A DNA stretch of 64,000 bases, from the NCBI RefSeq assembly GCF_014635585.1, contig NZ_BMDC01000001.1:844139-908138 (forward strand). Direction: 5' to 3'. A program made the translations under genes and the position numbers. Origin of the DNA: Rothia aerolata (GTDB lineage Bacteria; Actinomycetota; Actinomycetes; Actinomycetales; Micrococcaceae). The notes under the pieces are model-generated. The model was not told where the DNA came from. It was given only the letters and a program-made list of their open reading frames with translations, and ran no database searches. Shown one piece after another: positions 61,970 to 64,000 of the stretch; position 1 is the first letter of the stretch; each line of letters starts with the position of its first letter.

Positions 61970-63469
61970 ATGGGTTCTTTGACTGTCATTCTCGCTCTTG
62001 TGCTAGCACTGGTTGTTGGTCTTGTGGTCGGTTGGTTCTTGGGCCGGGCCGGCCAGGGGTCTTCGGCTGCCCTGCACCGGGAGAACGCCCAACTTCGTGC
62101 CGATCTCTCCGGTGCCCAGCAGGCTCGGCAGCTGTTGAGCGAGCGCGTGGCAGACCTGCAGGAGCGCGAGCAGCGCAGCGCCGATGTCCTGCAGGTTCTC
62201 GCCCCGGTCAAGGAGCAGCTGACCACCATGGAGAAGTCGGTGCGCGCTATGGAGACCCAGCGCGCCGAGCAGTTCGGCTCAGTGTCTGAGGCGCTAAAGG
62301 CCAACGCGCAGAGCCAGGAGCAGTTGCGCAGTGTAACCTCTACCCTCTCGACGGCGCTGAAGTCGAGTTCTGCCCGCGGAACCTGGGGTGAGGCCCAGCT
62401 CAAGCGCGTGGTTGAGGCTGCGGGAATGACCAACCACGTGGTCTACTCGGAGCAGGTCAGCTCCAGCAGCGCTAACTCTGCCGATCAAGACCGAGCGGTT
62501 CGCCCCGATATGGTCATTAATCTTCCGGGCCGCAAAACGATTGTGCTCGACGCTAAGGCGCCGCTGAACGCCTACCTGACGGCACAAGACGCTGAGGACG
62601 ACGCCGCACAGAAGGCAGAGCTCGCCCGGCACGCCCGCGCGGTAAAGGCCCACGTTGATACCCTCACCAAGAAAAAGTACTGGGCAGGTTTTGACGCATC
62701 TCCCGAGCTGGTTCTCTGCTTTATTCCGGTCGAATCTGCCCTGTCAGCAGCGCTGGACGCCGACCCCACCCTCCTGGACTACGCGGCGTCAAAGAACGTG
62801 GCTCTGGTCTCTCCGGTCTCCTTGCTCTCAGCTTTGAAGGCCATTTCCTTCTCCTGGCGCCAGGACGCCCTGACCGATAACGCCCGCGAACTCTTTGTGC
62901 TCTCCAAGCAGCTCTACGAACGCCTGGGAACCGCCGGAGCTCATCTAAGCAGCATGGGCAGAATGCTCGGGCGCACCGTTGACTCCTATAACTCCCTGGT
63001 GGGCTCGCTTGAAACCAGGGTCTTTGTCACCGCCCGAAAAATTGCAGACCTCGATTCAGCCCAGCTGGTAGACGACCTTTCACCCCAGCCCCTCGAATCT
63101 GCACCGAAGCCACTCACCTCCCCCGAATTTTTAGAGAGGTCGGAGGAGCCGGAGCAGAACGACGACGCCGCGTCAGACACCGCCCAAACAGCCTTCGCCG
63201 CCTACCAGCAGGCTTTCGAACAGGGGAACCTGCCAGAGGCCGAAGATGAGGAAGACCACCTGCTAGACCCTGAAAAATCAGCCTACGAGCCCACCTTTGA
63301 AGACGTCCCCCTCTGGGATCAATACCCGGAAGGATTCTCAGACGATATAGACGACGACTACGACGGACCCGCCATCATTACCGAGCACGACTACCCCAGC
63401 GAGCACACAGCGAAGGGCCGCTCAACCAACGGTGAGCAGCCCTTCGACTACGACTCTTGGAATAGTTAG
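61970..63469 (+). CDS. rmuC: DNA recombination protein RmuC
   Basis: 499 residues. An N-terminal transmembrane anchor (LTVILALVLALVVGLVVGWFLG) precedes a long coiled coil (to about residue 130) and the RmuC nuclease-like core: RGTWGEAQLKRVVEAAGM, then RPDMVINLPGRKTIVLDAKAPLNAY, with the acidic/Lys pair of PD-(D/E)XK folds, and LVLCFIPVESALSAALD. The acidic C-terminal ~130 residues are less conserved. Thought to cut rearranged DNA ends. ATG at 61970 begins the membrane anchor; an upstream TTG at 61940 is an alternative. Confidence 0.9.
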   Translation: MGSLTVILALVLALVVGLVVGWFLGRAGQGSSAALHRENAQLRADLSGAQQARQLLSERVADLQEREQRSADVLQVLAPVKEQLTTMEKSVRAMETQRAEQFGSVSEALKANAQSQEQLRSVTSTLSTALKSSSARGTWGEAQLKRVVEAAGMTNHVVYSEQVSSSSANSADQDRAVRPDMVINLPGRKTIVLDAKAPLNAYLTAQDAEDDAAQKAELARHARAVKAHVDTLTKKKYWAGFDASPELVLCFIPVESALSAALDADPTLLDYAASKNVALVSPVSLLSALKAISFSWRQDALTDNARELFVLSKQLYERLGTAGAHLSSMGRMLGRTVDSYNSLVGSLETRVFVTARKIADLDSAQLVDDLSPQPLESAPKPLTSPEFLERSEEPEQNDDAASDTAQTAFAAYQQAFEQGNLPEAEDEEDHLLDPEKSAYEPTFEDVPLWDQYPEGFSDDIDDDYDGPAIITEHDYPSEHTAKGRSTNGEQPFDYDSWNS

Positions 63470-63482
63470 TAGACACTCCAGC

Positions 63483-63517
63483 CTGAGAAGGGGTGTCCGT
63501 TCGCTCGCTCTTCTCAG
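63483..63517. terminator. Possible terminator between rmuC and ispH
   Basis: CTGAGAAG (63483-63490) and CTTCTCAG (63510-63517) can pair, with another short pair (GACACTCC with GGGGTGTC) overlapping. The right arm runs into the ispH stop codon. The convergent junction needs a terminator and this is the only candidate. Confidence 0.4.
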
Positions 63518-64000
63518 CGGGTCGGCTTCGCGCCTCGCCCACCCAGGTGCTTCTCGTCGCCGTCATTCTTCAGGGCCGCACGCAGCTCCTTGGGCAGGGA
63601 GAAAAGAATATCTTCCTTGGCGGTTTCAACCTCTTCAACCAGGCCGTAGCCGTAATCGGCGAGCAGGCGCAGAACGTCCTGCACCAGTACCTCGGGCACC
63701 GAGGCACCGGAGGTTACGCCTACGGTGGCAACTCCCTCGAACCATGCCTCATCTACTTCGTTGGCGTAGTCCACCAGGTGGGCAGCCTTGGCACCGTATT
63801 CCAGGGCAACTTCTTTCAGTCGCACAGAGTTCGACGAATTGGTGGAGCCCACCACAATCACCAAATCTGCCTGCGGGGCAATTTCCTTGATGGCGCCCTG
63901 GCGGTTGGAGGTTGCGTAGCAAATATCGTCTGAGGGCGGATCCTGCAGAGAGGGAAAACGCTCGCGTAGCTTGGCCACGGTTTCCAGGGTTTCGTCCACT
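63514..64000 (-). CDS. ispH: 4-hydroxy-3-methylbut-2-enyl diphosphate reductase, C-terminal part
   Basis: Open to the right edge of the window, so the N-terminal half is missing. The visible part carries one cluster cysteine ([12 protein letters not shown]), the substrate-binding [11 protein letters not shown] and TSGASVPE motifs, and family-specific regions around them. IspH is the last enzyme of the MEP isoprenoid pathway, an iron-sulfur protein making IPP and DMAPP. The in-frame GTG at the edge is internal, not the start. Confidence 0.93.
   Translation of the reverse strand, partial: VDETLETVAKLRERFPSLQDPPSDDICYATSNRQGAIKEIAPQADLVIVVGSTNSSNSVRLKEVALEYGAKAAHLVDYANEVDEAWFEGVATVGVTSGASVPEVLVQDVLRLLADYGYGLVEEVETAKEDILFSLPKELRAALKNDGDEKHLGGRGAKPTR

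Overview
The window comes from the chromosome of a moderately GC-rich actinobacterium, most likely a Rothia species or close relative in the Micrococcaceae (inference). Supporting signs are mycothiol synthesis (mshB), a 7Fe ferredoxin beside dapC, monomeric NADP isocitrate dehydrogenase, the conserved block of soluble MgtE-like protein, DUF1003, Mrp, TatB, O-methyltransferase and DUF3117, and a gluABCD-type uptake operon. No phage, plasmid, CRISPR, rRNA or tRNA genes were seen. The window opens inside a DEAD-box helicase gene and closes inside ispH.

Layout. 1-9.6 kb: RNA helicase, PHP phosphoesterase, aminopeptidase P, a YflT-like stress protein, then the MgtE-like/DUF1003/Mrp block facing TatB, an O-methyltransferase and a 56-residue DUF3117 protein. 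9.7-14.8 kb: a PIG-V-type mannosyltransferase, a DivIVA-domain protein and a four-gene glutamate-type ABC importer. 14.9-26.5 kb: an unknown secreted protein, divergent dapE and dapD, galE, gltA, dapC, a 1-kb gene-free stretch full of palindromes, fdxA, a membrane protein, mshB and typA. 26.8-40 kb: a BCCT transporter with a long coiled tail, pgi, an S9 peptidase, a Nudix-LOG fusion, DUF488, icd, a small Rossmann oxidoreductase, a secreted S1 protease and tdk. 40-50 kb: DUF2252, a CPA2 antiporter with TrkA-N domain, an APC permease, osmC-lrp divergent from azlCD, tpx, a duplicated DUF606 transporter and a short UvrA-like ATPase. 51-64 kb: an iron-siderophore permease and binding protein without an adjacent ATPase, behind a DtxR/IdeR-like box, then MFS, lipoprotein, patatin, 2H phosphoesterase, YtxH, ychF, SMR and HAAAP transporters, rmuC and ispH.

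The strongest unexplained signal is a family of at least eight intergenic hairpins. A 27-nt apical sequence (or an 82-nt long form) is conserved, while the 20-25 bp stems differ in most copies yet stay self-complementary, often through G-U pairs. A second class of long, perfect or near-perfect palindromes (arms up to 30 bp, loops 0-8 nt) occupies similar places, mainly convergent gene junctions. I infer terminator-like palindromes, some carrying a conserved loop that is either a functional ligand site or a minimal element that targets hairpin tips.

A second theme is transcription start choice. Several genes have a TANNNT hexamer exactly 6-7 nt before the start codon and no Shine-Dalgarno sequence, which suggests leaderless mRNAs; operon-internal genes carry clear GGAGG-type sites.
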